From assembly GCA_011009095.1 (NCBI GenBank), contig VTPC01005432.1, forward strand, positions 1-64,000: a DNA stretch of 64,000 bases, read 5' to 3'. The position numbers and the translations under genes are program-made. Shown in pieces: positions 31,867 through 45,750 of the stretch (positions within the stretch are counted from its first letter, which is position 1; the number at the start of each line of letters is the position of its first letter). The notes beneath the pieces are model-generated. The model saw only the letters and a program-made list of their open reading frames with translations. It was not told where the DNA came from and searched no databases. Source of the DNA: Ignelater luminosus. Taxonomy: Eukaryota; Arthropoda; Insecta; Coleoptera; Elateridae.

Positions 31867-34800
31867 TTCGCAAATTTAGTAAGGACTCCTTTGGAGTTCG
31901 TTGAAAACGACTAAGTTATAAATTTACTCCAAAATCAGATTGCCATGTTTGAACTACACCCGCAAACAAAAGCCAACACGATTCATTTTAACAAATTTGA
32001 AACTCAGTCACTTTTTTTATTGAAAAACAATTAAAAATGATGTCAATATGAATATTATATTTGATACTTTGTGCAGTGTAATAGTTCAGAAAAACGATAT
32101 AATATTCGTCTTAAAAATATACAACAAATAGCAGGAAGACAAATAAATAAGGAAAGAAATTCGATCTCAATTATCTCGAAAAGTATTCGAGGTATCGAAA
32201 TACCGATTATGTAGCTGTAGTCAGGAGAACATTCTAAGTTGATTTCATATATAACATGTCCTGTAAAGTTACGGTAACATGGCAACAAACCAATAGACAG
32301 ACGGAATGTACGAATTCAGATACAATTTTTTTTAAATTTTGTCGATAAAACAAATAAATAAATAAACTAATTTCCGTTTTCTACATCACTTTGGATAGCA
32401 GAGACACCAATAACACCTTATATACAAAATATTTAAGCAATTCTGTGAGTTATTTAGTTTTGGCCGGTTTTTCGTCATTTCCTACCAGTGTGTGACGTTT
32501 TGTCTTGTCTAAACCGCATAAAATTTTTTGGTCTGCCAACATTTTCCCTCTTAGTGTACACGGTAAAATTTTGCAGCCAGCCGTTACCTTTTTTCCAAAA
32601 ATCTTTTTTATTCCTGAGTGACATGGATCACTTTTTCTTAAAATGAACAGTAAAGGAAAAGTTTTTATGTGGTTTGTAACATTTGAATTTTGGACAATTT
32701 AGTTTGTGTGTGTAGGATGTATTTTTTAAAGAAATTGATCGTATTGTTATTGTTATTGAAACGTTAATGAAACCTTTCTAAACTTTAGATTAATAATGAA
32801 ATTTAGAAGAGCTGGAAGTTAAATAAACTAGTAGAATCACACACATTAGTGGTTTAGTTGGTTTAAAAATTGGAAAATGTAAGTTTGAATTTTGCTCGTG
32901 CTGGATAAACCTAATCTAAATGTAAAACAAAACTTTAACGTATTCTAAAAATGGAAAAAAAGTCGGTATGGGATTCTTTGCAACCAAGAGGTGCTTCGTC
33001 TAAGTAACATATTTGTTTTCTTAATTCTTGATATTTCCATTTCAGTTTTCAATTTTAAAAACTCGTCCACCATCTAGAATTTCTGTTCAATTGACAATAT
33101 GGCTTGATCAACAATTCTTTCAAAAATAGCTGGTGCATTTTAATTTGAAATATAATCCATACAAGAATCTCACTTATTTTGTAACTAATGTATACAAATA
33201 ATGTGTAACAGATCTTATGGAAAGGGAACTGCAAAACTATGTATTCTCTTTTCAGTGGGGAAAGCTATCAATAGCAAAAAGAATAAACCTGTATACATGA
33301 AAGAATATATGGTAAATTCTAGTTTCTTGCAATATATTGAAACATTTGTTGGAGCAACTAGACGGAAACTTTATATAGTTTTGAAAAGTTTAATATTGCG
33401 AGCTGAATTACTTTCGAAGGATGCATCAAACAGTTAAGATAAATCTGAAAGCTATATGGAATTCGTCTGAATAACCTGGAATTACTAGAAGATGCTTGAA
33501 ACCTACTTTTGTTTATTTTTAATTATCACCATGCTTAGAAAACATTTTTATGCATTTAGGGATATTATTAACAATAACAGTAATCTGGCCGAAAATAGAA
33601 ATTAGAAAAGATAATTCCACTTTCCAGTGACATTATTTATTTTCACCTTTAATTCTGTAGAGATAAATTTTGAACACTTTACTTTTATAGTTCCTCTTAG
33701 CTATTAAAACGTCTACTTTAAATGCACGCTCTCATGATAATGGTTTTTAAATGTTATTACTACAATTTATTCAAGAGAAACAAACGTTTATATGAAATTA
33801 TTTCGTAGATACTGCACTGCTATTAAGTATTACAGTGTGCACTCTGGAATTTTATTATTTGATCTTTTTATTAAATGTTGAATTTTATTTTTGTCTCTTG
33901 TCTGGCTTTCATTAAAATATACCCGAGTTTACTGTAAACGAACTGGGAGGCTATCAACAAATTTATAATTAGAATTCTATTTAATTACAGTTCACTTACT
34001 TCCCGTTTGAAGAAGACACTTTAATAATTACTTAGTAAGTACGCCGGTTAACTTTCAGAACTAATCAGAATGAACTTGTAATGTTTGCTTACATTTTAAT
34101 TAAAATTTTTAAAAACTTTTACCTAATTATATTTGATTAGTTCGCATTTTTGTGTTTATAAATAACTTTACGAGTGTAACTTTCGTTATTTGATTTATAA
34201 AACTTGATTACTAGAATGAACTAGTACAATTATAAAGTATTTGGCAACGAGAAATTGCTGTAAGTACAGAACAATGTCTAGGTACTACAGTAACTATAAC
34301 TATATGAACGCCAAAGTGCCGTTTATTAGTCCAAGTAGAATTATTTAACCATGTATCTATTAGCAAGAAAATCTATATCCGAAATGCTGAATAATCAAAA
34401 TATGTTTATCCCCGGTTGAAATAATATGAAGTTCTCATTAATTTTCCTTCATACAGCTTCTGATGATTCCATACAAATATTTTTTAAAGCAGCAAAACAT
34501 AAACATCCAAAGTTTCGGGCTTCTGCACTTTCATTGTCTATTTAAATACATTGTAAATAATGACGTATTAAATTTCTAAAGCGAATTATCTTTAGAAATT
34601 TGATGAACCGTTAACATTTTCCGTCATCTTGCATTCACTCATATTCTTAGAGAATTCCGTAAATTTTCTTTTGTTAAACTAAAATCAATGCTCGCAGGAC
34701 TAGGGAGACAACAAGCATCTCTTTGAAATGTATGCGAAAATCTTGGAATTCCATTGACACTAAATTGTCTTTCGTACTTCATTTTTATTGCAGACTTCAC

Positions 34801-36151
34801 AAACAATATGTTTATATTCTCGCTGCGTAACCTTGTTATCATAACACTCTTCGTAAAGTTATTCCGCAAGCTGTATTTTCTTCGGTAAATTGTGTTTCTA
34901 GAAAGGGGCGCTTTCCTTTGTAGAACACATTTTGGAGGTACGTGTTTGATTTTCATATTGCACATGTCTAATGATACTGTTCTGATTAGCGGTATTAATG
35001 TCATGTACGTTTTACCTAGTACTTCAAATAAATGTAATAATAATAATGAGAGGAGTTACACGCAACGCAGAGCCTTTCGCTTTATACATACTACATACAT
35101 TATTATTACATACTTCACACGCCTCATTAATAATACATGTCTTCACGCACGTTTTGCGTTAAATTTCGTCAGAATATGCTCTTCCTTTACATTATGATTA
35201 CTTTATCATTTTTCTTCAGCTTTTCAACCTTATCTCGTCTTATAAAATGTTTGAAAAGGAAACTATAATAAATTGATGTAGACGTAAATTAAATTATAAT
35301 AATTACATTCTTCTTTCTTTAATTATTCTGTACATAACTAGTTGTTTTCATCTTTCAAGCATGCTTTTGTTCTACATACCATTACAAATTTAATTAAGAG
35401 CAGAATTTTTATGCTTCCATTTACCAGTAAAACATTTTATCTTATATACGTAGGTGAGAATCTCCTTTTCTGCTTTATTAGTAAGCTTTAATTAGTAAAA
35501 TTTCTGTTTTGATATTCCGTATTTCATAATTTAATTTGTTATCTTGGCTTTTAGCCACCCTTTATTAAATATTATCAGTATTTATTTCTTGATCTGGAAA
35601 TAATAATAATAATTATTATTATTTCGTTGTGCTTACTTAATAGAAACATGGTCAATTAGTGATAATTATAATTGCTATATACACTGTTGTCAATTTTGTT
35701 CTTATTAAGTAGGATATTGATTTTATGTCTACGTAAACCATATACTACTTTATTCTTCATTTATTTCAATCCGAATGAAAGTAATGATTTAGTGCTGGCT
35801 TCCTCTATCTGTTACTACTACTCTTAATTCCTGTCACTTTGTGTCATATTGCCTAGATTTAATGCGGTACTAATGTTAATCTTGTGTTCATGCTGAAATG
35901 AAAATAAATAGTTTACTTTCACAATAAGCTACATTAAAAGTGCGTGTGGCAGAAATACAAGAACGTAGAACATGCTGTACAAATTCATTATAAACCTAGA
36001 GCTGAAAAATCAGCGGCATATTTAGAAGAATATAACAATTACATTGAAATAAGACAAAAACGAAAATTAAAGAATTCAGGGGAAAATATGAAAACTACTA
36101 ACGTATGAGAAAAGAATTGCTGGGAAATAGCAACCAACTAGACATGGACAT
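31867..36151. other. No recognised gene; AT-rich with simple repeats
   Basis: Several 60-120 codon frames occur on both strands (for example 34639-35004 minus), but none has a domain I recognise. An (AAT)n/(ATT)n palindromic tract lies at about 35600-35622. No element ends were found. Confidence 0.35.
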
Positions 36152-37411
36152 GGAGGGTTGTTTCAAAAATAAGGTTCTCACATTTTTTTCAGTTGCATAG
36201 TTTTATTTATTTTACTTCAAAAGTACATTTTTCGAAAACTTATTCTTTCCGCTATTTTTCTACATAATCGCCATTTTTTTGTACGCGATCCACTTTTGTA
36301 GACCTGCTGCATAGAAGTCCGCCGCCAACCCCTTGAGGAACCTGGTAACTTCTTCTTTCCCTTCATCGTCCGTCTCAAATCGTTATCCACTCAAGTGATC
36401 CTTTAATTTAGGGAATAAATGATAATCACTTGGTGCTAAATCAGGGCTGTAGGGGTGATGGTGAATGACAGTCCAGCCAAATTTGTTGATCAAGTCCTGG
36501 GTTTGACGTGAGACTTACGGACGCACATTGTCATGATGAAACCTTACGCGTTCGGTCAATCTTCCCCTTCGCCGATTTTTGATAACCCGTCGGAGTTTTT
36601 TTAAGGTTTCGCAATATCTTTCCGAGTTTATTGTGGTAGCCATGACTTTTTCTGCAGAGAGTGTCTGCTTAAACTTTGTCGATTTAGGCGAATTGGAGTG
36701 GCGCCATTGTCGGGATGGTTATTTTGTTTCGGGAGTGAAGTAGTGGCACCACGTTTCATCACCCGTAACAATTGAGTCTAAGAATTCCTCCGTGTTGTCG
36801 GTGCATTGTTGCAGACACTCTTGGGCACAGTCGACGCGTTGCTGTTTGTGGTCTGCTGTAAGCATGTGCGGGACCCACCGCGCGCACACCTTGTGGTAGC
36901 CCAATTTTTTGGTCAAAATCCTGTCAATGGAAGATTCAGAGACCTCAGGAACCTCAAGAGCCAGTTCCCGGATTGTGATTCTCCAATCTGCGAGCAGAAT
37001 TCGCTCAATCTTTGCGACAGTTTCATCTGAGATCGATGGCCTCCCGCTTCGTTGTTCATCGTGGATGTCTGTGCGCCCGTCCGAGAACTCCCTGCACCAT
37101 TTGCGGACGTATTGAACGCTGATGCACTTTTCTCCATGAATTTCACTCAATTGGCGATGAATTTCTATAGGTTCTAACTTTTTCAAGTGCAAAAATCGAA
37201 TCACTGCACGGATGTTACACCTGGCGGTGACAGAAATTGCGGGTTCCATCGCGAATGGCTGTCAGGCCGGTACTGAAGGTCCCAGCGAAGCGTTCAAGGT
37301 CGGGATTTGGAGTGGGGGGGCTGCCGCATACGCCGGTGTTGCCGGATTTCGTCTAGCACCTCCCCTTCCAGAGTTACAGCGTTGGGAACCTTATTTTTGA
37401 AACAACCCTCG
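36152..37411 (-). mobile_element. Third mariner element, old and decayed
   Basis: About 1260 bp. The left end, ggagggttgtttcaaaaata, and the reverse complement of the right end, cgagggttgtttcaaaaata, form 28-bp inverted repeats with two mismatches. TA follows the right end (37412-37413). The left flank reads AT rather than TA, so the left duplication is mutated or the end is eroded. The terminal sequence differs from both other mariners, so this is a third lineage. Confidence 0.88.
36252..37249 (-). pseudogene. Mariner transposase pseudogene (DD34D)
   Basis: The start at 37249 (MEPAISVTAR) leads into a helix-turn-helix region, WVPHMLT and GDETWCHYFTPETK with the first catalytic D. An in-frame TAA at 36719-36721 interrupts it. 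Reading on, HHDNVRP is followed by TAA at 36515-36517, then YSPDLAPSDYHLFPKL with the third D, 34 positions after the second. A third TAA lies at 36383-36385. A one-base loss in the T run at 36274-36280 hides the ancestral end, GDYVEK with TAG at 36252-36254. WVPHMLT is close to the textbook WVPHELT. No functional protein is possible. Confidence 0.88.
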
Positions 37412-40400
37412 TAATATATGACAATAAATGAAGAAGAAGAAATTTTAGTTGAAACAGCATTTCAGGAACAACGAATGGAAACAGTTTGAATTTTCAATTA
37501 TTCATTCTTGTCATAAATCAGTTAGTTTTGAAGTGTGGAAGAAGCGAAGAGACAATACCAGTTAGGTGCCACTTAGTTTAAATTATCTCTTGTGCAAATG
37601 ACGAGGTTTGAATGTCTGAAAATGAGGATGAGCAAAATCCCATAACGTGATCATAGCTAAACACCGAGTGTATAGTTCTATCCCAGAAGAAATTTAAAAA
37701 TGATCGTTTCCTAACAGGTTTAGTCGTTGTAGACAATTTGATTTATAGTATTTGCTGTATAAATAATATGAAACTTTAGTTTCACTCAATAATTTAGATT
37801 GATGGTTGTGAAAAAAATCTTTATACATTGCGGAAATCATGTTTGTAAATATTCCTTGCTTGAAAATATCTTAGTTCTCTTCCATCACCTCCGGCATAAT
37901 TTACAATATCGGGATTAAAACGTCACTTTATTTCCTAGATTGAAGACGAACAAGCATACACCCCGGGATAGAATTGGCTCGTATAACGACCAAACACGTT
38001 CGCATATTTTACAACTCGATTGTCAAAATGAGATTGTTTGCAGAAAAGGCGGTTTTACTAATAAACTTGTCTTTATACGAGCAAATTCGCCTCTCTAAGA
38101 CAAGATTGTCCATCCTGTCCTAGATACATAAATAACTCCTTTTGACTTATATCAGAAAGATCAATTAATACTGATGTCTTTATATAACTGATGTTGCTCT
38201 CATCAAAGGAGGCTTCAAATTCCATTCTTGTCTCACACATCGCAAATGACAGTAATAAGTTTTCTTTTGCCCTACTAGAGAGCTGGTCTTTGGTTAAGGA
38301 TTCTGAGGATAGACCACATAGAGTGTCTCTGTGGTATGAAGTATCCTAAATAAAAATTTAATTTTTGATTACTGCCGACAGTTTAGTTTTCACAGATTTT
38401 ATGGCATCACCCATATAATCAAAATGAAAATAGAAAATTCAACAGGATTTCAGCAGAGTTCAACAGTTTGTTATTTTATATTTTCTCGCCGATAATAGAA
38501 TTATGAAAGAAAAGTAAGAAGCATGTTTTGAATGAGTTAGGCATGCCTAACTATGGTTGCTATAAGGTGTCACGTAAAAGCCAAAATGTTCAATCAGTTC
38601 ACAAAACCCAATTAGCCTGACAGAACCTCAATACCTAGTCGGTCTAAAAGTTTAATCAGCACCGGCAGGTCTTACCCGAAAAGTCAGATATAAATCTGGT
38701 ATAAAGGCATGGAACTTTCAAATCAATAATAGTTTCTTGGAATTCTCAAAATGAACTATATGTCATAGAAATTGCAGCTATAGGACAGTAACTATGCGTG
38801 GAGATAGTTTAAATGGCATAAAGTAACACAGTGATGAAACTTTCCACAACTTATCATCTGCTCGCCTGCATCTTATTTCCCTGCTAACTTTAATATTATG
38901 CCATGTAAATTAAACTGTTTCCACGATATTCCCATTGTAAACGACAAAACTGACCTCCTATATCTTATCTCGGTTTCCTATTTGTCAAAATTGGAATTGT
39001 GGAAGTTTCATGTATGGTCGGGGACGACTTTAGTCTCTTGAGTTGTCTCCATGGCTACGTCCATGATTATAAATCTAAAACTAAGCATTATATTTTGGTT
39101 GATATTAAAGACTCTTTAAAGAAATGGCAGCTGTTTGTAAAAAAGACATTTTCAAGTAGAGATACCTAACCACCTTGAATTATCCTAGTGAGACCGAAAA
39201 AGGTGATCGAAGAAAAGCCTGACTGGACTCCGATTGTCTTGAATGCAAATCTTGAGTTGGGAAGTCTAACGCGTTTCAAGAGCAAGCGTGGATGACCATA
39301 CTTACACCCAAATTTTGGTTAACACCTTTCAGAAAGCCAACTTATAAAGGTGACCTTTACAGATTTCCCCACCACCCAACAATATCGTTTTAATAAATTT
39401 TACTTCTAAAAATTCACGGAGTATCGTTCATGACTTTGAAGGGCACAGCCTGATAAACACTGTTCTAGCATATTCAGATTAAAGCGTTACCGTCTACCTT
39501 CCAACCCTGCAACCACACTTACAAGTCCCTCTGTTATAGTAACCGTAATGCTTTAGATTAAACGAAAGTAAACATCAAACTTTCTTCTTCAAGCTTGTAA
39601 ATATCATCGTTTCTGCCTTGCCATATAATCATACACAGAAGTCATAACTGGAAATAAATTGTGTGTAAATTGGGTTGAAACAAAGATAACTATACATCTT
39701 GTATATTTCACTGGTCAAATCTAAGCATTAATTTACATAATTCAGAATAAAAGGAAATTCTGTTGTATTTGTCTAGGAACTTTTGATGATTAACTCACGC
39801 GATAATTTCGAACATGGTTGAATATTCTTAAGCAGACAATAAATTTGCATGGTATCAATCTTATGACTTTCGTTAGAAAAAATATTTTTATTGCTTTGCA
39901 TAATTTTCGAGCGAACAATACGTCTGTTAATATCGTTTCTAAAGGTAAATGTAGATTATCATTAAAGCAGTAACAACAAGCTTCAGTTTCTTGCAATTTT
40001 GATAATGATGAGGACTGAGAAGTATAATCAAACAAATCACAGGGTGCCATCGTTGTTAACACAAGGTTTTCCTTTCCACACTAAGCGATGTTTGGAAAAG
40101 GAATAATTGATATCTGAAACTTCTATTGTCGATCCTTCGTGCTGTATGTGATAAAAATCTGTAAAAGTTTAAATCCAAAAGTTAGAAAAAATGTTTTTAT
40201 CATGTCTTTGTACATACTGTTGAGCATAATGCTAGTTATTTATCAAGGAAATGCACTTTACTACATAGAAGATTTAGTAAAGAGATCTAGCAGTAACACA
40301 TACGAAACCTTATATTCGAACCAGTTCTTCTCCTTATACATTGTCTCAGTTTTTCTATCTTTTACGCATAATGTAATCGAAAACGTACTTAAGGGATTGT

Positions 40401-43400
40401 CAATCCCTTCTTATGTTACTGATAGCGTGTAAAATCGAGTACGAAGTCTCTATTCCTAAACATGTGGGATTACGTTAGTTTAGGAATTTAAATTCCTGGC
40501 TGAATCCAGGGAAAGCGTTATAAATACATCGAGTAAGTGATTTTGTAGAGGTAGCAGAGCTCCGCGACAAACACAGATCGTGCGGGGAACCGAGAGTGAA
40601 GTTGGAGTGGCAATCCGTCACATTCCTCTCTGAGGACCGTACTGCTGCATAATTAATTACACTAGTTAAGCTTGGGAAACCACCTGGAACTGTAATTACA
40701 TAAAATTGGTAACATTTACTTAAAAGTTCGTAAATTGTACGAATGCGTTGTAAATAATTAGAGATTCAATGGAAGTTCTCGATTACCCTGATTTCCTATT
40801 TACCAGAAATGTATCGGATTTATTGTTGTATTGTAGAACAATTTACGGTTTGTAATTAGTAATTATCAATACCTGTTTGTAAGTGGGAAGTTCAGCAAAT
40901 ACTAATACAAACAATTGTATGTTGCGTTTGAAGTTGTATAACAGTGCACCTGACAAATTTCCAAATTGGAATTACGGATTAGTTCATGTCCATTGCTAAC
41001 TATACGCAAATAATCATTAATTTATAGTCATTAGTTGTGTATCACCCACATATCTACCTCACTATGAGCGTATCGATTGTTTTGAGTCATGGATGGCTAT
41101 ATTTATAGTTGAATGGATTACATATAATTATGAAACTCTTTGGTCTGTATAATTATGTAAAACGCAACGTGATATTTATCTCCACTCATTTGTAAATGTA
41201 AACCAAAACTCTCTGAATGAAAAAGTTCTGTGATGTATTTAATTAGTAATGTGAAAAGTCTGTATTATTTAGTAAATTAACAGCCAAGAAGAAGGTTACA
41301 TATTCTTAATTGATTTAAACACAATGGTTAATGACTCTCAGGATTTAATAATTAAGGGATTCTCAAGATTTTATTTATTAGTCTGTAATAACTGCCAAAG
41401 AATGGAAGCTAGTTTTTGATGCACAAAGAAAAACAGAAGAATTGAAAACACAAATAGGACTTATGTAGTTGTGTCTCATTTCTTAACTGAGAAATCTCTT
41501 GAGGAATTAAATTGTTGTAGAAATATTGCCCAATAAGAATATGAAATAGAGATTTTTAATACATATATTACCAAGCAGATGCAAGACATTTTTGAACAAC
41601 CTTTTATAACTTTATCAAAGTCCAAAAAGTGCTGTCAGAAGGATTTCCACAAATTGAGGAAAATGCTTTTTGGATACTTTTGACCAGTGTATTGACATGC
41701 ATTCAATCATTCTAAGGTCAACACTAAAGTGCTTACATCAGCAGTACAAAGCATATGTGGAGAAACAACCTTCTTTATTTGTGATACAATTTGGTTAAGA
41801 CCGAGTTTGCGTTTTAATGTAAGAACAAAATCAAAATTAAAATATTTTATGCAATCAGCAAAAATTATTAGGTTGCCAGACTTGAGACCTGTAGTCCAAT
41901 TGCCTCTCCTTCTATTCTGAAATTTACTAAATCGAAAGTATCCGAATCCAAAAGTCTCCGCAAGAATATAAGAATTAGTCGATCTGGGAAATTGTGTAGA
42001 AAACCAGGGTATTTGCAAGTTACAGTAATATTATCTGTTCCAAACTCCTGTAGATTAAAAAACTAGCTGATGAGTCAATTGTCAATGGCAACAATAATGG
42101 CGCTTTCTGGAAAAATTCCAATCTTTCCAATAATGATGTTCAGAAAACCAATTCTTGCGGGTTTCTCTATGGTCCTAAGTAAACCAGGGCTTGTTTAAAC
42201 TGCAACTTGAATTTAGTGTACGTAGAACAGATTATTAATCAATATAAGGCGTTGTTGACTACTTTGTCAACTAATGTGCCTGTTTTATATTCCATCATTT
42301 TTGAATTCCTGTTATGTTTAAAGCTTTACTTTAATATATTTTAGTTTGAAGCAAACAACAGTTTTAAAATTGGTGGGACATGGCATAATCACGTTGGTAA
42401 CCACGTTAGTAGCTAACATCGCTTTATGACGGTCGGTTCTTACAGTCTTGAAGTAGGCGTGGCTTAGATCTTTGTTTAAACTTGATCGATTTGATAGTAA
42501 GTACTTTCAACGATCTCTAGGAGAAAATTTAATTTGGGCGATTCGGCAAATATCTAATGTTGACTCTCAGATTATCATTCAACTTATTACGTGGAAACTA
42601 ATTTATAACTGTGAAAACCTACAGATTTTCAACGTGATCACACAAGTAGTGGACGCCTTAAGAGTACGATATAACTCCAGTAGTCATCAATAAAGTTTAT
42701 TATATTGCTTGAGAGGATTTTTGATTTAGGTGATTGGAATTGGCGAGGTTGGTGATGTCTTTGCTAATATTAGATCAAAAACGTACTCGAATACAAGTTT
42801 CCTAAGGCGACATAATTATTTACCACTACCCAGGAGAAAAAGTCCAAATTTGATCTGCAGTAACCGGTTATGATTTTCATTTTTCGGGACGCTAGAACGG
42901 CATTAGCTATGATCTTACTAAAGAATCGAGCATTAACCAGAAAGTTTTATGTAAATCTTTTAAACCAAGTCATGAAAAAGGAAAACGTAATTCTTGGGCA
43001 TGGTAATGGACATAGCTAAAAATTTGCCCAAGTGAAGTACAACTTACTTTTTTATCCTCCTTATTCATGCTTCTGATTGCCATCTAACCTCAAATCTGAA
43101 AAACATTTCTTGGTGCAAGGACTGGGAAGAATTGGATTGGATGAGAAGGCTTAGAGCATCCCTAAACAAAATGTGCCGAAATCTAAAAAGATAATTATAT
43201 TGAAAACAACAAGACAGGTCGCAAAGTTTTCAGTTTGTTTGTGTTTCACATTTTTTTTCTAATAGGTTGATTTTAAATATGACAAAGGAAAGACCAGTAC
43301 GTTAGGAACTTATACTATCGGAATAATTATGTCCAAACTAAAAAGTACTGAATGTGTCAGTTGCATACCCTAACCTACAAAATAATTATTTATTTTTTTA

Positions 43401-45236
43401 TATCAAGATGAAGCAATTTAGTAATATGTGAGAGATTTAATTACTACAACTATTATCTATTATCTTTTAAGGTTTTTAGAATAACACAGCTATTATTTTA
43501 TTCGTCTGCAGCACATTTTACACCTGTAATTCTTCCAAGGCTATCATAGATTCTCTCATAACAAAATTAAATGAGTTTGGATCAAAATTATTAAATCGCA
43601 AAGTTTGTTTTGAAATACCCAAAGACGGCTATGAAAAACAAGCCTGCTACCTGTATTGTAAACAGATAAAGTAAACGCTCTGTGTAAATGCAAATCAGTA
43701 AAAAATGTTTTTCTGATTTTGAAACGTTTAGACATCACGAACGAATTGTAAAAATATAGGTAGCATATTTAGTTATGAAGCATTCAACTGCAAAGATGTA
43801 CTACCTGCTTGTTCTTAATTATTCATATTCATTATTGGATTTCTGTTGAATATCACATATTTAATCAAATTCTCTCTAGAAATGAAATTATCTCATGCTT
43901 GATGATTGATGACCGTATATTGTTACGAGAATTTACTCATTAGAAATTTTCACGGCAGCATTCCAGAACTGCGTATAACCCGCGATTATAATATAGAAAT
44001 TTTCATAATTACAACTGGAAATAAATTACCTTCGATAACAATAATTAACTCATTAGAAAAATCGAATAATGATGATATTTATACCATCCACTTCCTAATA
44101 TTAAGTAGATCTTCTTAGTGTTACACGCTAAATTGCCTTGTTAATTAGACTAAACGAGTAATATATTTAAATTAAGTGCTAATGGATTTATTTATTCAAT
44201 CGTGAAAACTCGGAATGGCTTCCTGGAATATCCTAATTTAAATAAATACACTTATACGGGAAAGTTTTTCACCTATAATGTCCATATAAATTTCTATATA
44301 TGAAAAAAATTTCATGTAACTGCCGCCATGGATTATCCGAAACAGTCATCATTTTGTAAAAAACCGTGTATTTGGCGAAATAAATTTTCAGTGTAGAATA
44401 TCAAGCATCCAACAATGTCGACATTATGCTTGGGTTTTTATATATCCCGTGTGAAGAGGATAAATAAGGCAATAACATTCATGTAAGTTGTAAACCGCTA
44501 TATTTTAAATTTTTAATATCCAGAGAATTCCTGCTCGATTTTACCACCGAGTTTTTGTGGAATGCTTGGTAAGTTAAAAAATAAAATTAGCTATATTTTT
44601 GCTGCCGAAACTTTTTTATATGTTGGTAGTTATATAAAAAATATTACACGTAGTTTGGTGTATTATTTACAACAGCATATTTTGGAGAAATACTTTTATA
44701 TTGGATAGCTAGATATTTCTCGCACGAAGCAGTTGTTTTTATTTCTGAATATTCCACAGTTTTTAAATCGAGATAATCTTGAATTGACAGCTACTGTATA
44801 TAAATTTCAGTTATTGACACATTCATCATAATTCATAAGCAAAGATGTAAAGCAGTACAATCGCACGACGTCACTGTCGAGTACGGAAATTTCGTCGTTT
44901 TTGAGATCTACTAGCAATTTGGAAACTAATTCTTACACCGTTTACAAGTAAAATTTATTACTGACGTGTATGGTAAACCGATTTTACTCGTAAACGGTGC
45001 ATTTTCTGAGAAAACATACAGCAACTTTTGTTACTAACTTATTAGTAGATTTCAAAATCGACAAAATGATGTAACATGCATTTTCGGATAGACGTGGTTG
45101 ATGATAATTATACTGGTTTCCCAGATATTAAACGTACCAGAAACCATAAATTAAATTTTGATATTCTCGGACTTTGGAAAATTTCATTTTACTCGAAAGC
45201 ACGAGCACTTGTTGTCGCTAAATTATCCATAGATTT
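37412..45236. other. Long AT-rich stretch with one exon-like piece
   Basis: Apart from 38073-38345 (listed separately) I found no gene. At 40519-40526 a TATAAATA box precedes a GC-richer block (40550-40680) that might be a promoter or a conserved element. Its support is weak. Open frames up to 103 codons (41707-42018 minus) are unrecognised. Confidence 0.35.
38073..38345 (-). other. Exon-like open frame behind a good acceptor
   Basis: On the minus strand, attaaatttttatttag|GATAC gives a plausible 3' splice site at 38346/38345. It is followed by 90 codons without a stop, ending at TAA (38073-38075). The protein has balanced composition (TKDQLSSRAKENLLLSFAMC, then SVLIDLSDISQKELFMYLGQ). The next frame stays open further (SYKDKFISKTAFSANNLIL), suggesting a one-base shift in an old coding sequence. 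The opposite strand is also partly open, which weakens the case. Not identified. Confidence 0.28.
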
Positions 45237-45397
45237 TGATTTCAGATTTGGATTCTACATCAAAAACTAAAGACAACGTGGTATCTTTTTTTTTGATAAC
45301 TCTTCGAGAACATGGTCAAAATGGCCGCCGAAATTTGAACAAATAACAAAATAGGAGTTCGTTGTGGTTATGCCTTGCATTCCCAGATGTTTTGAAA
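45237..45397 (-). repeat. Dispersed repeat, copy 2 (mate at 31548-31808)
   Basis: This is an inverted copy of the 31548-31808 repeat but with a single monomer. Shared blocks are caaatttcggcggcc.ttttg, gaccatgttctcg, gatgtagaatccaaatctga and acatctgggaatgcaaggca (all read on the minus strand). It lacks the GACA tail. Confidence 0.68.
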
Positions 45398-45750
45398 TGT
45401 CTTTGACAGTTATAATTAACTAGCAGATACGAATCAAAGGTTACAAATTTTCCAAAAATAGAAAGCTCAAACAAGTAATTGAGGTTGCGATTACAATTAT
45501 TTAAAGCTTATTTTATTTACTGTGCCAAATGGTAAACAATATCGAACTGTTGCTGAGATAGAGAGAAGCTGTAGTGACGTCATAATCTGGCAGGAAATAT
45601 TTATTTAAATTTCTTTCGATGGATTAATGAAAATAAAAATTTTGAAACATGCATGATAGTTTTATGAAAGTTGCTCTATTTATTGTCATCAATTCTGTGA
45701 TTTCCTAGAAAAGTTCATTATAACATCGTTTATTTACGAAACTAATTGTA

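Noticed and set aside
35590..35625. AATAATAATAATTATTATTATT palindrome considered as a hairpin or CRISPR-like unit
   Set aside because: It is a simple (AAT)n/(ATT)n microsatellite junction.
36806..37400. Several overlapping frames in the third mariner, both strands
   Set aside because: Antisense or alternative-frame shadows of the GC-richer transposase sequence.
44830..45620. GACGTCACTGTC near 44868 resembling the heat-shock promoter region at 8660
   Set aside because: Only about 12 bp are shared, and no TATA box or HSE array is nearby.
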